Origin: Bacteroidaceae bacterium
GTDB lineage: Bacteria > Bacteroidota > Bacteroidia > Bacteroidales > Bacteroidaceae
NCBI GenBank assembly: GCA_017442185.1
Contig: JAFSAT010000014.1
Span: 1 to 64,000 of the forward strand
Direction: 5' to 3'
Length of the DNA stretch: 64,000 bases
A program made the translations under genes and the position numbers. The first letter of the stretch is position 1; each line of letters starts with the position of its first letter. This document shows positions 43,735 through 53,265 of the stretch, piece after piece. Under the pieces are notes generated by a model. The model worked only from the letters and a program-made list of their open reading frames with translations, did no database searches and was not told the origin of the DNA.

Positions 43735-46422
43735 ATGAACATACGTATATTATATATAACATTATTGCTTGTAATGTTGCCCTTTATGTGTGTAAAATCA
43801 CAGGAGGACAGGGTAGTTACAGGAAGCGTGAGCATAGATACCGCCGACCCGGGTTTGGAGGTAGAGGTTATGAAAGACATTGTCATATATACATTCATAG
43901 AGAAAAAAGATGTCGATGAGGCGATAGAAATACTTAAGACAAAGCCCGAAGAAAAGATTAATTTTTATTTTGACATTGCCAAGCCCGACCCTCGCATAAT
44001 GACAATAGGAGAATTTAAACTGACAATGCCACCCTCGGGAGGGTATCTGCTTGTGTGGTGTCCCGAGTATACAAAATGTCCGTATGCTCGGTATGAGCAT
44101 AGAACTGTTTCATCAGGTATGAATATAGTCTTAAAATACGATGATGAAAAATTTGAACGTACGATAACCAAGGAAGGCGACACAGTGAGGCAAGTAAAAA
44201 ACGTAACCATCACAGCCGAGAGAATAGGTGCGAAAGAAAGCGTATCGGCAAGTGCCGAAGAGGGTGGAGTGATGGAGAGTGAGATGATACTTAAAATACC
44301 ATACAGGGTGAAACCTAATATGAGAGTGGCTGTTCAGCCTATGTGGTACGACAGAGTGGATATTGGCAATGAGAACAGCGACACGTTGTTTTCTTACGGA
44401 AAAATAGTATATCGCGACAGAAACGAGTATAAAACAACATTGACACGTCTGATGGACTTTGACCTTATGCGCGATACTATCTACTCCATGGCAAGTGACA
44501 GCACCACACGCTATGTAAAAGAAGTTGATGGGCATAAAATATTCTCCAACATACAATTCTCGCCAAAGAACGATACAATATTTGTGCATGTGATAGATAC
44601 AATGTCGGGCTACGACCCCGACTATTCACACCCTTATCCCTTTGGCGTGATTGTGGCAGTTGGCGATTATAATACAATCATATACAAAGAGACTGATAAA
44701 GATGACGGTGAAAGGCGTAACCCTCTGAAATTTCTTGACTTTACATTTAAAGAATTCCTTCCCGACAAAAATAAGTTTAAAGAAAAGATGGAAGCCCGCA
44801 GGTATGAAGCGCCCGGCGAACTTAAACTGAATTTCCAGCAAGGAAGGGCTGTTATTGTCCCCAACGATTCATCGAGCAGGGCGCAGTTGGATAATCTGCG
44901 TGCTACGTTTGCAGGTATAAAGGCCGACAGCCGCAGTTCGTTGGTGCGTGTCACAGTCTATGGAATGGCGTCTCCCGAAGGTAATCTCTCGCACAATAAG
45001 GAGCTTGCTCGCAAGCGTGCGCAATATGCAATGGAGCAGATAAAGACATTCACAGAGCGCAGTGTGCAGATGTATGAGCCTCAGGTTGCACCATGGAGCG
45101 CAGTGGTAGAGCTTTTGATTGCCGACGGACTTACCGAAGAGGCCGACGAAATTAACGCGATAATAGCCGCACATCCCGGTGATATAATGGCACAAGGTCG
45201 ACGAATTGCCGCGCTCGGATGCTACGAAACTATTAAAGAGCGCTATCTGCCCATGCTCAGAACCGTAAGATACAACTACAGGGTGAATATCGAAGCGCAG
45301 CTACCTCCCGACATAGTGTTGCAACGATACAGAGAGGGTAACTTTGACTCTTTTAAGCGAGGCGAATATTGGACGCTCTTTAACTTTATTGAAGATAAAA
45401 ACGAACTTGAAGGAGTGGTTAAGCATGCGCATGATGTAACAAGAAACACATATAACTCCGATTCGGTATATTGCAAGGGGTATTGGCCTTATGCCGCCTG
45501 TCTTTTGGCATGCTGTTATATTGCAAGAGACACAGTAGACCTTGATGTGCTCTCTCCTTTCCTCGACCTTAATGTTGTAAACGACACAGTATCACGTTTG
45601 CGTTTCCAAAGAAACAGCTCCATAACTACAAACCGCATAGTTGAATATATCAATTATCCCGAGGTTGCTGCCAACCAGCTGATTATGGTGCTGAAACAGC
45701 CAAATTCGCCCTTGCGCCGGAAAATACCTGTTCTTGAAGCTATAATGAAAGGGCAAGGGCTTGAGTATGACACGCTTGCCGCCATATCCAAATGTATGCG
45801 CGGAGGGTATAAACCCGGAAGCGTCTCAAATGAAGATGAGGCTCAGAGAATACGCAATATAGTATCGTCAACTTCGGTGACAAACGATGTTATAATAAAC
45901 TTGGCGATGGACGAGCCGGGTGACACCGACACAAAATATCTTGATGCGGCTGAGGTAAAATCGGCCATGCTGCCCGATAATGCCGTCTCCGATTATCTGA
46001 AGGCTGTAATAAAATTCCGGAAGAATGATAATTTAGCCGCCGACAGCCTTCTTGCCGAGAGCTTTGTAAAAGACCCAAAGATGATTGCAATTGCATACAA
46101 CGACAAAGACCTTATCTCTGCCGATGGCAGCTACAAAGTGGTGGCAGGTGGATTGCGTTTTTGGAATACAATAATGTCCGGCAAGGTTGAAGGAAAAGAC
46201 GACCATCCATATACTTGGTGGGCAAAAGCCTTTGCCGAACTGAATAAGGGCAGCTACGCCGATGTTGAACTTGCAAAAGAGTATATGTATCGCTGCTTCG
46301 AGCTTGATAAACGTTATTTGAGAATATTAAGTGTCTCAATCAAGAGCGATAAGGAAATAGTAAATAATGCATTATTAACTGAAAGGTTGAGAGAAATCAG
46401 AAGTGAATATGACAGAGAATAA
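43735..46422 (+). CDS. Large OmpA-like protein related to DUF3868 fimbria-locus proteins
   Basis: An 895-residue exported protein with a signal peptide ending in VKSQE. Residues 25-370 are beta-rich with two Cys near residue 110 (WCPEYTKCPY). Residues about 375-480 form an OmpA C-terminal-like domain, with VRVTVYGMASPEGNLSHNKE and LARKRAQYAMEQIK, which in true OmpA binds peptidoglycan. Residues 480-895 are helical with repeat character (AVIKFRKNDNLAADSLLAES, WWAKAFAELNKGSYADVELA), resembling TPR-type scaffolds. This order of beta domain, OmpA-like domain and helical repeats recalls DUF3868 proteins that accompany fimbriae, but the chain is nearly twice as long. Its end overlaps the next gene by 14 bases. 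Confidence 0.7.
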   Translation: MNIRILYITLLLVMLPFMCVKSQEDRVVTGSVSIDTADPGLEVEVMKDIVIYTFIEKKDVDEAIEILKTKPEEKINFYFDIAKPDPRIMTIGEFKLTMPPSGGYLLVWCPEYTKCPYARYEHRTVSSGMNIVLKYDDEKFERTITKEGDTVRQVKNVTITAERIGAKESVSASAEEGGVMESEMILKIPYRVKPNMRVAVQPMWYDRVDIGNENSDTLFSYGKIVYRDRNEYKTTLTRLMDFDLMRDTIYSMASDSTTRYVKEVDGHKIFSNIQFSPKNDTIFVHVIDTMSGYDPDYSHPYPFGVIVAVGDYNTIIYKETDKDDGERRNPLKFLDFTFKEFLPDKNKFKEKMEARRYEAPGELKLNFQQGRAVIVPNDSSSRAQLDNLRATFAGIKADSRSSLVRVTVYGMASPEGNLSHNKELARKRAQYAMEQIKTFTERSVQMYEPQVAPWSAVVELLIADGLTEEADEINAIIAAHPGDIMAQGRRIAALGCYETIKERYLPMLRTVRYNYRVNIEAQLPPDIVLQRYREGNFDSFKRGEYWTLFNFIEDKNELEGVVKHAHDVTRNTYNSDSVYCKGYWPYAACLLACCYIARDTVDLDVLSPFLDLNVVNDTVSRLRFQRNSSITTNRIVEYINYPEVAANQLIMVLKQPNSPLRRKIPVLEAIMKGQGLEYDTLAAISKCMRGGYKPGSVSNEDEAQRIRNIVSSTSVTNDVIINLAMDEPGDTDTKYLDAAEVKSAMLPDNAVSDYLKAVIKFRKNDNLAADSLLAESFVKDPKMIAIAYNDKDLISADGSYKVVAGGLRFWNTIMSGKVEGKDDHPYTWWAKAFAELNKGSYADVELAKEYMYRCFELDKRYLRILSVSIKSDKEIVNNALLTERLREIRSEYDRE

Positions 46423-49400
46423 CATGACAATATATAAAAATCTGATAATAAGGGTGCTGCTTGTCTGTGGGTTTATATTCTGTATGAATGTGAATACTGC
46501 AGTCGCTGCTGCTTGGGCCGATAAAGATACCACTGCAACAAATATTTCCAAGGATGCTGCAAATGGAATTTTTGTTGCCGGCAGCTATGGTAAAAATGCC
46601 ATAGATTATATAATGTCCAAGCGCTACCGTCACCCATCTGCAGTGGAACATTCAAGCAGAGGATTTTTGTCGCATCTGTTTTTAGGCGGCTCATTCTCTT
46701 TCGACTTTCTTGCGCCTCGCGGAGATTATACATATCACCCGGGAATAAGCTGGGGCATCAACGTGGGCAAAGAACTTAGTGCAACACACTCTCTTGCTCT
46801 CCAATATTTTTATGGTGGTAACAATGATAAGGACGACCGTGCAAAATTCAAGCGACAGGCCTTGCAATTGAGCCATTATTTCAATTTCACAAGATATTAT
46901 CTGGGATATGACCCCTCGCGTTTGTTTGAATTGTCATCTATGTTGGGTGTGGGAGTGCAGCGAGGCGAAATTTGGGACAAAAGGTCTGATTCTCCTTATC
47001 TCTCATTAGGTATGAAAGCCTCATTCAGAATGGGCAATAATGTTCACCTTGTGGTTGAACCTCATGTTGCATTGGCAGGAGAGGGGTACAGCGGAGAGGA
47101 AGAGGGGTATTGGTATTCCGGCTATAATGCTTCGTATGGAGTAGGAACATCAATAAACTATACCTTTGAAAATGAGCTGTCTAAGGCCGGGCATGTCGAA
47201 AAAATGCCTTTCTCTCGCAACTATATGTTCCTGACAACCGGGTTGCAAAGTCTGAAGTCCGATATATCTTTTTCTCGAACATTAGGGCCTATGCTCTCTA
47301 TCGGCTATGGATATTGGCTTTCTCCTCTTGTTGGGGTGCAGGTTTCCGGCGGTTACTCCTCAGGTGGCTGGACTTCGTATGCGGTAGATGCAGCGGATGC
47401 TGCTGCATACACATTGTATCCTAAGACTCAATATGTGTTCGGACGCATTGAGCCTGTTTTCAATATTTTCTCCTCTTTTGATGGTATTAACAAAAGCGGA
47501 AGAGGGGTTTCGTTGAGCTTGATGGGTGGTTATGAATTTGGTCGCCTGTGGAAATACAGACTCTCTCTTGATAATCAGACGGTTGATAGTTATAATGGTT
47601 TTACCGGTGCATTGCGTTTAAAATATCATAGCGTCGAAGGAAAGACCTTATTTATTGAGCCGCGCATAACGTTTGCTGAATATGGAGCATTGTATGGAGA
47701 AGAGTATGTAAGCACCGAAAAATCCCGTATCGACTCCCGTTGGAGCCTTGCATTAGGAATGGAGTATGGTCTTCAGCGCCCCCGCGGTTCTTCCGATAAG
47801 TCCTCAGTACCCTCGGACGAATTTACGCCCCGTTTCGCCGTCTCCCTCTCCGGCGGCCCCGTTTACATCTTCAACCGCGACATATATTCCGGCGGAGGTT
47901 ACCTGGACGGCGGTCTCAGCCTCGGCTTGGAGTACCAACCCTTCCGTCTCTTCGGTGTTCGCGGTCTCTTCGACTACTCCCTTTACAGCTTCAGCAGCAT
48001 AGAAAACTACCGTCTTACCGGCGTCGACGGCCTCTCCACAGTGCATAAAGGGCTTTGGCACAAGCAGTATCACACGCTCAGCGGTATATTCGATTTGAAG
48101 TTCGACTTAAGCAACGCCCTCTTCGGCTACGACGCCTCCCGTCGTTGGCACAGCTCCCTCTACATGGGTTTGGTTGTCAGCCGTCACCGCCGCATAAGCT
48201 CCGAGATAGACGAAAGCGAGGTCGTTCCCTCGGGCAGCCGTTTGAAGCTGCTTCGTGAGCCCTCGGAGGAGAACTTCCCCGGCTTCCACACCTCATTCTC
48301 CACCCGTTACAACCTCAGCCGCCGTTTGAGCCTGTTCGGCGAGGTCGACCTCCGCATGTACGGCAACGAATACATCAGCGAACAGAGTGTCGACTATCGT
48401 CCTGTCCGCACCATGGCTTTCCGCGGCGGAATCGACTACGACCTAAATTTCCCCTACATAGTAAAATCGTTCCGCAGCCCCCTTCCTTTCTCTCGCGACT
48501 ACCTTTTCATCTCCACCGGTTTTCAAAGTCTGAATTCCGACATCCGCTTCTCTCGCACCCTTGGCCCTTCCGTAAATATCGGTTACGGCCATTGGTTCAC
48601 CCGACGTTTCGGTGTTCAGCTTAGCGGCGGCTACTCCTCCGGCGGTTGGATATCCTACTCCGTAGCTTCAGGTAAAGAAGATGTTCCCCCCTACACCCTC
48701 TATCCCAAGTCCCAATACGGGTACGGTCGCATCGAAGGCGTCGTTAACGTATACAGCAGCCGCAGCGTCTCCGACGGTTTTAGCGGCGGCTTGTCACTGA
48801 ATGTTATGGGCGGTTACGAGATTGGCAGTCTGTGGAAATACCGCACCGACATAAGCAACCAGATAAACGCCGATTATGCCGGCTTCACCGGCGGCTTGCG
48901 TTTGCGTTACCATGGCACCGAGGGCAAGAACCTCTTCTTTGAGCCACGTGTGACGTTTGCCAATTACTCCGGCGCCCGCAGTGCCTCCAGACAAGACCCC
49001 TCCCGAATCGACTCCCGTTGGAGCCTTGCATTAGGAATGGAGTATGGTCTTCAGCGTCCCCGCGGTTCTTCCGATAAGTCTTCAGTACCATCGGATGAGT
49101 TTGTTCCCCGTTTCGCCGTCTCCCTCTCCGGCGGCCCCGTTTACATCTTCAACCGCGACATATATTCCGGCGGAGGTTACCTGGACGGCGGTCTCAGCCT
49201 CGGCGTCGAGTACCAACCCTTCCGTCTCTTCGGTGTTCGCGGTCTCTTCGACTACTCCCTTTACAGCTTCAGCAGCATAGATAACTACCGTCTTACCGGC
49301 GTCGACGGCCTCTCCACAGTTCATAAAGGCCTTTGGCACAAGCAATATCACACCCTCAGCGGTATATTCGATTTGAAGTTCGACTTAAGCAACGCCCTCT

Positions 49401-49729
49401 TCGGCTACGACGCCTCCCGTCGTTGGCACAGCTCCCTCTACATGGGTTTGGTTGTCAGCCGTCACCGCCGGATAAGCTCCGAGATAGACGAAAGCGAGGT
49501 AGTTCCCTCGGGCAGCCGTTTGAAGCTGCTTCGTGAACCCTCCGAGGAGAACTTCCCCGGCTTTCACACCTCATTCTCCACCCGTTACAACCTCAGCCGC
49601 CGTTTGAGCCTGTTCGGCGAGGTCGACCTCCGCATGTACGGCAACGAATACATCAGCGAACTGAGTGTCGACTATCGTCCCGTTCGCACCATGGCTTTCC
49701 GCGGCGGAATATCTTTTGACTTAAAGTAA
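46409..49729 (+). CDS. Giant outer-membrane multi-barrel protein with internal duplication
   Basis: About 1106 residues; ATG 46409 overlaps the previous gene by 14 bases, and ATG 46424 is an alternative that also leaves a signal peptide ending near TAVAAAW. An N-terminal OmpA-type beta-barrel covers about residues 85-265. Two tandem units of 426 residues follow, starting with RNYMFLTTGLQSLKSDISF and RDYLFISTGFQSLNSDIRF. Each unit reads as a pair of small barrels (LGPMLSIGYGYW..., then FTPRFAVSLSGGPVYIFNRD...). In the DNA, 47731-48432 and 49009-49710 are near-identical. From about 47,760 on, codons are strongly C-ending, unlike the AT-rich first third. It looks like a mosaic product of duplication or gene conversion. 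Function unknown. Confidence 0.7.
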   Translation: MTENNMTIYKNLIIRVLLVCGFIFCMNVNTAVAAAWADKDTTATNISKDAANGIFVAGSYGKNAIDYIMSKRYRHPSAVEHSSRGFLSHLFLGGSFSFDFLAPRGDYTYHPGISWGINVGKELSATHSLALQYFYGGNNDKDDRAKFKRQALQLSHYFNFTRYYLGYDPSRLFELSSMLGVGVQRGEIWDKRSDSPYLSLGMKASFRMGNNVHLVVEPHVALAGEGYSGEEEGYWYSGYNASYGVGTSINYTFENELSKAGHVEKMPFSRNYMFLTTGLQSLKSDISFSRTLGPMLSIGYGYWLSPLVGVQVSGGYSSGGWTSYAVDAADAAAYTLYPKTQYVFGRIEPVFNIFSSFDGINKSGRGVSLSLMGGYEFGRLWKYRLSLDNQTVDSYNGFTGALRLKYHSVEGKTLFIEPRITFAEYGALYGEEYVSTEKSRIDSRWSLALGMEYGLQRPRGSSDKSSVPSDEFTPRFAVSLSGGPVYIFNRDIYSGGGYLDGGLSLGLEYQPFRLFGVRGLFDYSLYSFSSIENYRLTGVDGLSTVHKGLWHKQYHTLSGIFDLKFDLSNALFGYDASRRWHSSLYMGLVVSRHRRISSEIDESEVVPSGSRLKLLREPSEENFPGFHTSFSTRYNLSRRLSLFGEVDLRMYGNEYISEQSVDYRPVRTMAFRGGIDYDLNFPYIVKSFRSPLPFSRDYLFISTGFQSLNSDIRFSRTLGPSVNIGYGHWFTRRFGVQLSGGYSSGGWISYSVASGKEDVPPYTLYPKSQYGYGRIEGVVNVYSSRSVSDGFSGGLSLNVMGGYEIGSLWKYRTDISNQINADYAGFTGGLRLRYHGTEGKNLFFEPRVTFANYSGARSASRQDPSRIDSRWSLALGMEYGLQRPRGSSDKSSVPSDEFVPRFAVSLSGGPVYIFNRDIYSGGGYLDGGLSLGVEYQPFRLFGVRGLFDYSLYSFSSIDNYRLTGVDGLSTVHKGLWHKQYHTLSGIFDLKFDLSNALFGYDASRRWHSSLYMGLVVSRHRRISSEIDESEVVPSGSRLKLLREPSEENFPGFHTSFSTRYNLSRRLSLFGEVDLRMYGNEYISELSVDYRPVRTMAFRGGISFDLK
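47731..48432 (+). repeat. Intragenic 702-base duplication, copy A
   Basis: Aligned by hand to 49009-49710 at an exact offset of 1278 bases (426 codons) without gaps; I count about 23 differences. The copies end where the coding sequences diverge into CGACTACGAC versus ATCTTTTGAC. Both encode the barrel beginning RFAVSLSGGPVYIFNRD. Confidence 0.9.
49009..49710 (+). repeat. Intragenic 702-base duplication, copy B
   Basis: Second copy of 47731-48432, at the 3' end of the gene. The preceding 500 bases of the unit (48490-49008) align to 47212-47730 only at protein level, so identity is confined to the last 234 codons, as expected after gene conversion. Confidence 0.9.
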
Positions 49730-49735
49730 TTGATA

Positions 49736-51478
49736 ATGAACATGAAAAATAGCAAAGCGTATATAATGACTTTCTTGTTGACACTGTTGACTAATTCTGT
49801 TGTTTATGGATATGTTAATCCCGACAGTGTCAGTTTGCAAAAAGTCGATTCGGTATCTTATGTGCAGGATTCTTCGGACAGCACGTCTATCTTTATTTCT
49901 TTGGAGGATACTATATTCGTACCTAAACACTTTGTTGTCAACGAACTGTCGCCATCCAATCGTGCATTGCTTATTTCATATTATAAGAGTCTGATAAACC
50001 ATGATAATTCGGGAAAAGCCTACTCCGAAGCATATATACCTTGGAAAGAGGCTTTCAATGCAAGTTATCAGCGAAGCATAGATTTATATGCCGATGGTGT
50101 TGCAGTGATTGTGGGCACGCTTAAAAATGATACTGCGCAACATCGTTACGATAGAATATCATTCTTTACCGAGCAATTAATGGAATTGTATGAACTTGCA
50201 GTCAGGGATGTTCCCTCGCTTAACAGTATGATAGACATTTCCAAGAGCAAAGACACTGTTTCTGTTGCTCAATTGCGTGCCCGTCAAATTCGTTACTATC
50301 GTGAATTATGGGCGTTGGATTCTATTTTCAATGCTTCGCATCATAATGACTATAATGAAAATAATTTAGAATATTGGAACGATGTGATATTCAAGGATAG
50401 TGTGCAGATACTGAAAATGTATCCGTGGTATCGAGATATAGCGCTCTCCGACGTCGGCAGCGTGGATCTTGTTCACATGTCACATTTTGCAAAATTGCTC
50501 TATTTTAAAATAGGTGATGATAAGAATGTAAGTTCCGAATATGCAAGAACAAATTTCTTTTCAGACAAAGAGGTTGTAGAGATAAAGTCAAAGGCTCTTT
50601 TTGACACCGCCGACCCTGATTTGATAATAGATGCAAAGAGAAAGATAACGCAGGATAAGTATTATGCCAGCCAATTGGGAGATATAGAAAAAACTTTGAA
50701 GATGGGCGAGGGAGCGTTTATCCCGGCTGATGATTATGTGCGACTGGAAAAACATTATAGAGAGCGGTGGGAGAAAGAGGGTGATAAAGTGTTAGCCGAG
50801 GTGCTTACAAGTAATTTGGCAAAGAGCGATTCTTCTGTAATGTATTGGACTGCACTAAGGCATAAATATGAGAGTGAGCCATCATACCGCCTTGCATTGG
50901 AGATTGCACAAAAATCGTGCGGCAAGCTCAAAAAATATGATGATGGAATATCCTATTTCAACAAGGCAATGGAATATCCCGAATTTCGCAATGAAACGCC
51001 TTATACACAAGCGCGAATAAATTACAATGTGTATATAGTGTACGGGGTCCGTGATAGTGATAGAACCAGGACTAAAAAAAGTACTGTGCGACAGCGCTAT
51101 CCCTATGTGAAAGCGGCGATGCTTGCTTGTCCCGAGTATCCCGAACCATATTTTGGACTTGCTGAAATAATGGCTGAACATTATAGTTTGAGCAAAAAAG
51201 GGATAGATGAGGTAAAAAAGAGGGTCTACTACTGCATTGCTTATGACCAACTTGAAATTGCAAAGAGTAGGCTCAAGGCTTTGAATGAATCGGGAAGCGG
51301 AGATGTAAAATCCAATCTTACAATGAAAAAAATAACGGATAGGCAGAGTGATTATTCAAAAAACTTTCCTACAAGAGAGGACTTGTTTATGCGTCCGGAT
51401 CTTAACGAAGGTCAGGAGTATACACTGCCGGATTTTTCTGGTGTAACATATACAACAAAAGTAAGAGCTTCTGATTAG
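49736..51478 (+). CDS. Exported helical-repeat protein, last gene of the outer-membrane operon
   Basis: About 580 residues from MNMKNSKAYIM with a signal peptide ending in VVYGY. ATG 49736 (or 49742) is preferred over the in-frame TTG at 49730. The body is largely helical. Residues 370-540 have TPR-like features (YDDGISYFNKAMEYPEFRN, YVKAAMLACPEYPEPYFGLA, YDQLEIAKSRLKALNESG). No catalytic motif is seen. It starts 7 bases after the multi-barrel gene and shares its direction and A/T-rich codon use with the first three genes of the set. It could be a periplasmic scaffold or chaperone for the barrels; this is a guess. Confidence 0.6.
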   Translation: MNMKNSKAYIMTFLLTLLTNSVVYGYVNPDSVSLQKVDSVSYVQDSSDSTSIFISLEDTIFVPKHFVVNELSPSNRALLISYYKSLINHDNSGKAYSEAYIPWKEAFNASYQRSIDLYADGVAVIVGTLKNDTAQHRYDRISFFTEQLMELYELAVRDVPSLNSMIDISKSKDTVSVAQLRARQIRYYRELWALDSIFNASHHNDYNENNLEYWNDVIFKDSVQILKMYPWYRDIALSDVGSVDLVHMSHFAKLLYFKIGDDKNVSSEYARTNFFSDKEVVEIKSKALFDTADPDLIIDAKRKITQDKYYASQLGDIEKTLKMGEGAFIPADDYVRLEKHYRERWEKEGDKVLAEVLTSNLAKSDSSVMYWTALRHKYESEPSYRLALEIAQKSCGKLKKYDDGISYFNKAMEYPEFRNETPYTQARINYNVYIVYGVRDSDRTRTKKSTVRQRYPYVKAAMLACPEYPEPYFGLAEIMAEHYSLSKKGIDEVKKRVYYCIAYDQLEIAKSRLKALNESGSGDVKSNLTMKKITDRQSDYSKNFPTREDLFMRPDLNEGQEYTLPDFSGVTYTTKVRASD

Positions 51479-51559
51479 TTTTTAAATTTTATCTATTAAG
51501 AAAATATTTATTAGAGATTTAAAGAGCTTCTTAATATCAACATTAAACAATTTGCAAAT

Positions 51560-51593
51560 GGAAACTGCTTCAAAAAAAACGGAAGCAGTTTCC
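51560..51593. terminator. Hairpin after the outer-membrane operon
   Basis: GGAAACTGCTTC (51560-51571) and GAAGCAGTTTCC (51582-51593) are perfect 12-base complements around an A-rich loop. The flanks are AT-rich rather than a T-run, so termination is likely but not certain. The arms themselves resemble the R1 core (GAAGCAGTTT). The rest of 51479-51775 holds a degraded R1-like pair near 51500-51535 and the ndk promoter. Confidence 0.55.
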
Positions 51594-51700
51594 AATATTA
51601 TAATCATAAATGTTCTGCGTCAATAGTTAAAGTTCGATATTTTTTCATATTTAACTAAAACTTAGGCTATTGATATATGTTACATTAGAGAAAAAATTCT

Positions 51701-51708
51701 TACCTTTG
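51701..51708 (+). promoter_or_regulatory. -7 box of ndk
   Basis: TACCTTTG followed by C, 67 bases before the ATG at 51776. The -33 element is not clear. Confidence 0.5.
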
Positions 51709-51775
51709 CAAAAGTATGTGTATAACATACTCAACAAAAAACTCAAGAACTAACTTTTACCTTTTAACTATTATT

Positions 51776-52249
51776 ATGGAGAGAACTCTTATCCTTATCA
51801 AGCCTAACGCTATACAGCGTGGAATAATGGGTGATATTGTAACACGTTTTGAACGCAAAGGTTTGCGTATCGCAGGTATAAAAATGATGTATCTCACAGA
51901 TGAGATTTTGGCAGAGCATTATGCGCATCTTGTTGAACGTCCTTTTTATCCTTTCTTGAAGGCTTCGATGCAGGCTGCACCTGTTGTAGCATGCTGTCTC
52001 GAAGGTGCCGAAGCTGTTGAGACTGTGCGTTTGATGGTTGGTGTTACAAATTCACGTAAGGCACTTCCCGGCACAATACGCGGAGACTTCTCGATGAGCG
52101 GCGAACAGAATGTTGTTCATGCGTCAGACTCGGTAGAGAATGCCATTATCGAGATTAAGCGCTTCTTTAAGGAAGAGGAACTCTTCGATTATGAGTCGGC
52201 AGTAACGCGCTTTGAATATGGAGGTGAGGAGACTGCCAAGTTTATGTAA
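51776..52249 (+). CDS. ndk: Nucleoside diphosphate kinase
   Basis: A 157-residue enzyme that moves the terminal phosphate between nucleoside triphosphates and diphosphates via a phosphohistidine. The N-terminus ERTLILIKPNAIQRG and the active-site His115 in EQNVVHASDS are canonical, as is the Kpn-loop region MVGVTNSRKALPGTIRGDF. ATG 51776 gives the family-normal length; the in-frame upstream extension (from 51716) is not plausible. It is 7 bases before the M23 peptidase gene. Confidence 0.96.
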   Translation: MERTLILIKPNAIQRGIMGDIVTRFERKGLRIAGIKMMYLTDEILAEHYAHLVERPFYPFLKASMQAAPVVACCLEGAEAVETVRLMVGVTNSRKALPGTIRGDFSMSGEQNVVHASDSVENAIIEIKRFFKEEELFDYESAVTRFEYGGEETAKFM

Positions 52250-52256
52250 TTAAAGA

Positions 52257-53147
52257 ATGATTATCAGATTGAAGACACCTTTTAAGAAATTATTGCTATC
52301 TGTGGGGCTGCTCTCGTCGGCCGTGTTTGGTGTGCAGGCACAGGATATGCTTGCTGCGCAGTCGCCACTCGACAAGCAGATGGAACTTATAGACTCAATA
52401 GCACTTAGAGATATTTTGCTGAATGAGGCAAATATGTTCCCTGCCGAGGATTTATATGACACATGGTCGAACGACAGAGTGCGCTTCGAAAGTGCTATGC
52501 CCGACTCTTTCAGAGTAGACCTGCGTGGCTTTGCAATGCCCACCACAAATACCAAGATAACCGATGTTTATGGCTATCGTCCGCGCCGCAGACGCGTACA
52601 TCAAGGGCTTGATATAAAAGTGCAGATAGGTGACACAATTCGTTCGGCATTTGATGGCAAGGTGAGGATTGTTAAGAACCAAGGTCGTCGCCGAGGATAT
52701 GGCAGATATGTGGTTATACGTCATAACAACGGTCTTGAAACTCTTTACGGACACCTCTCGAAGTGGCTCGTGACTGAGGGACAGGTGGTGAAAGCCGGAC
52801 AGCCTATTGCCTTGGGTGGCAACACCGGACGAAGCACCGGCGCTCATCTTCATTTTGAGACACTGCTTGCCGGAAAGAATATAAACCCTGAACTGATGTT
52901 TGATTTTGAAAGTCAGGATGTCACCGGCGACTTTTATACCTACCGCAAAGGGGTATATCAGACGATAGATAAAAAGAGCGGCAAGATAGTTGAGAGTGCC
53001 GAACCTCTTTATCACAAGGTGCGCAAGGGTGAGAGCCTTTCGGTGATAGCACGCAAGTGCGGCGTCTCCGTAAACACACTTTACAGATTGAATAAAATGA
53101 ATTCACGCACAGTGTTGCGTATAGGGCAAAGAATAAGATACAGATGA
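52257..53147 (+). CDS. M23 peptidoglycan endopeptidase with C-terminal LysM
   Basis: A 296-residue exported protein with a signal peptide ending in VQAQD. The LytM/M23 domain (about 95-215) has the zinc ligands in RVHQGLDIKV (His, Asp) and GAHLHFETLL (HxH), plus the ETLYGHLSKW strand. A LysM domain closes the chain (VRKGESLSVIARKCGV, about 249-294) and would hold it on peptidoglycan. It probably cleaves peptide cross-links in cell division or growth. The downstream convergent gene is a lytic transglycosylase, so two murein hydrolases are neighbours here. Confidence 0.92.
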   Translation: MIIRLKTPFKKLLLSVGLLSSAVFGVQAQDMLAAQSPLDKQMELIDSIALRDILLNEANMFPAEDLYDTWSNDRVRFESAMPDSFRVDLRGFAMPTTNTKITDVYGYRPRRRRVHQGLDIKVQIGDTIRSAFDGKVRIVKNQGRRRGYGRYVVIRHNNGLETLYGHLSKWLVTEGQVVKAGQPIALGGNTGRSTGAHLHFETLLAGKNINPELMFDFESQDVTGDFYTYRKGVYQTIDKKSGKIVESAEPLYHKVRKGESLSVIARKCGVSVNTLYRLNKMNSRTVLRIGQRIRYR

Positions 53148-53182
53148 TGGCGCAGTGAATTGTGCCGATATTATGTAATTGC

Positions 53183-53222
53183 AAAATAAGAGCAACCAAT
53201 TTTTAAAGGTTGCTCTTATTTT
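53183..53222 (+). terminator. Terminator between convergent murein hydrolase genes
   Basis: AAAATAAGAGCAACC (53183-53197) pairs perfectly with GGTTGCTCTTATTTT (53208-53222), then TTTATA. The A-run on the left makes it potentially bidirectional. Confidence 0.88.
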
Positions 53223-53265
53223 TTATATATATGACTAAACTGTGTCGCCAAATTAAAACGGCTTC

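Noticed and set aside
47766-49567. Long open frames on other frames and the opposite strand within the multi-barrel gene
   Set aside because: They mirror the C-ending codon bias and the 702-base duplication of the real gene and give low-complexity Ser/Thr/Pro or Ala/Glu/Val translations with no domain.
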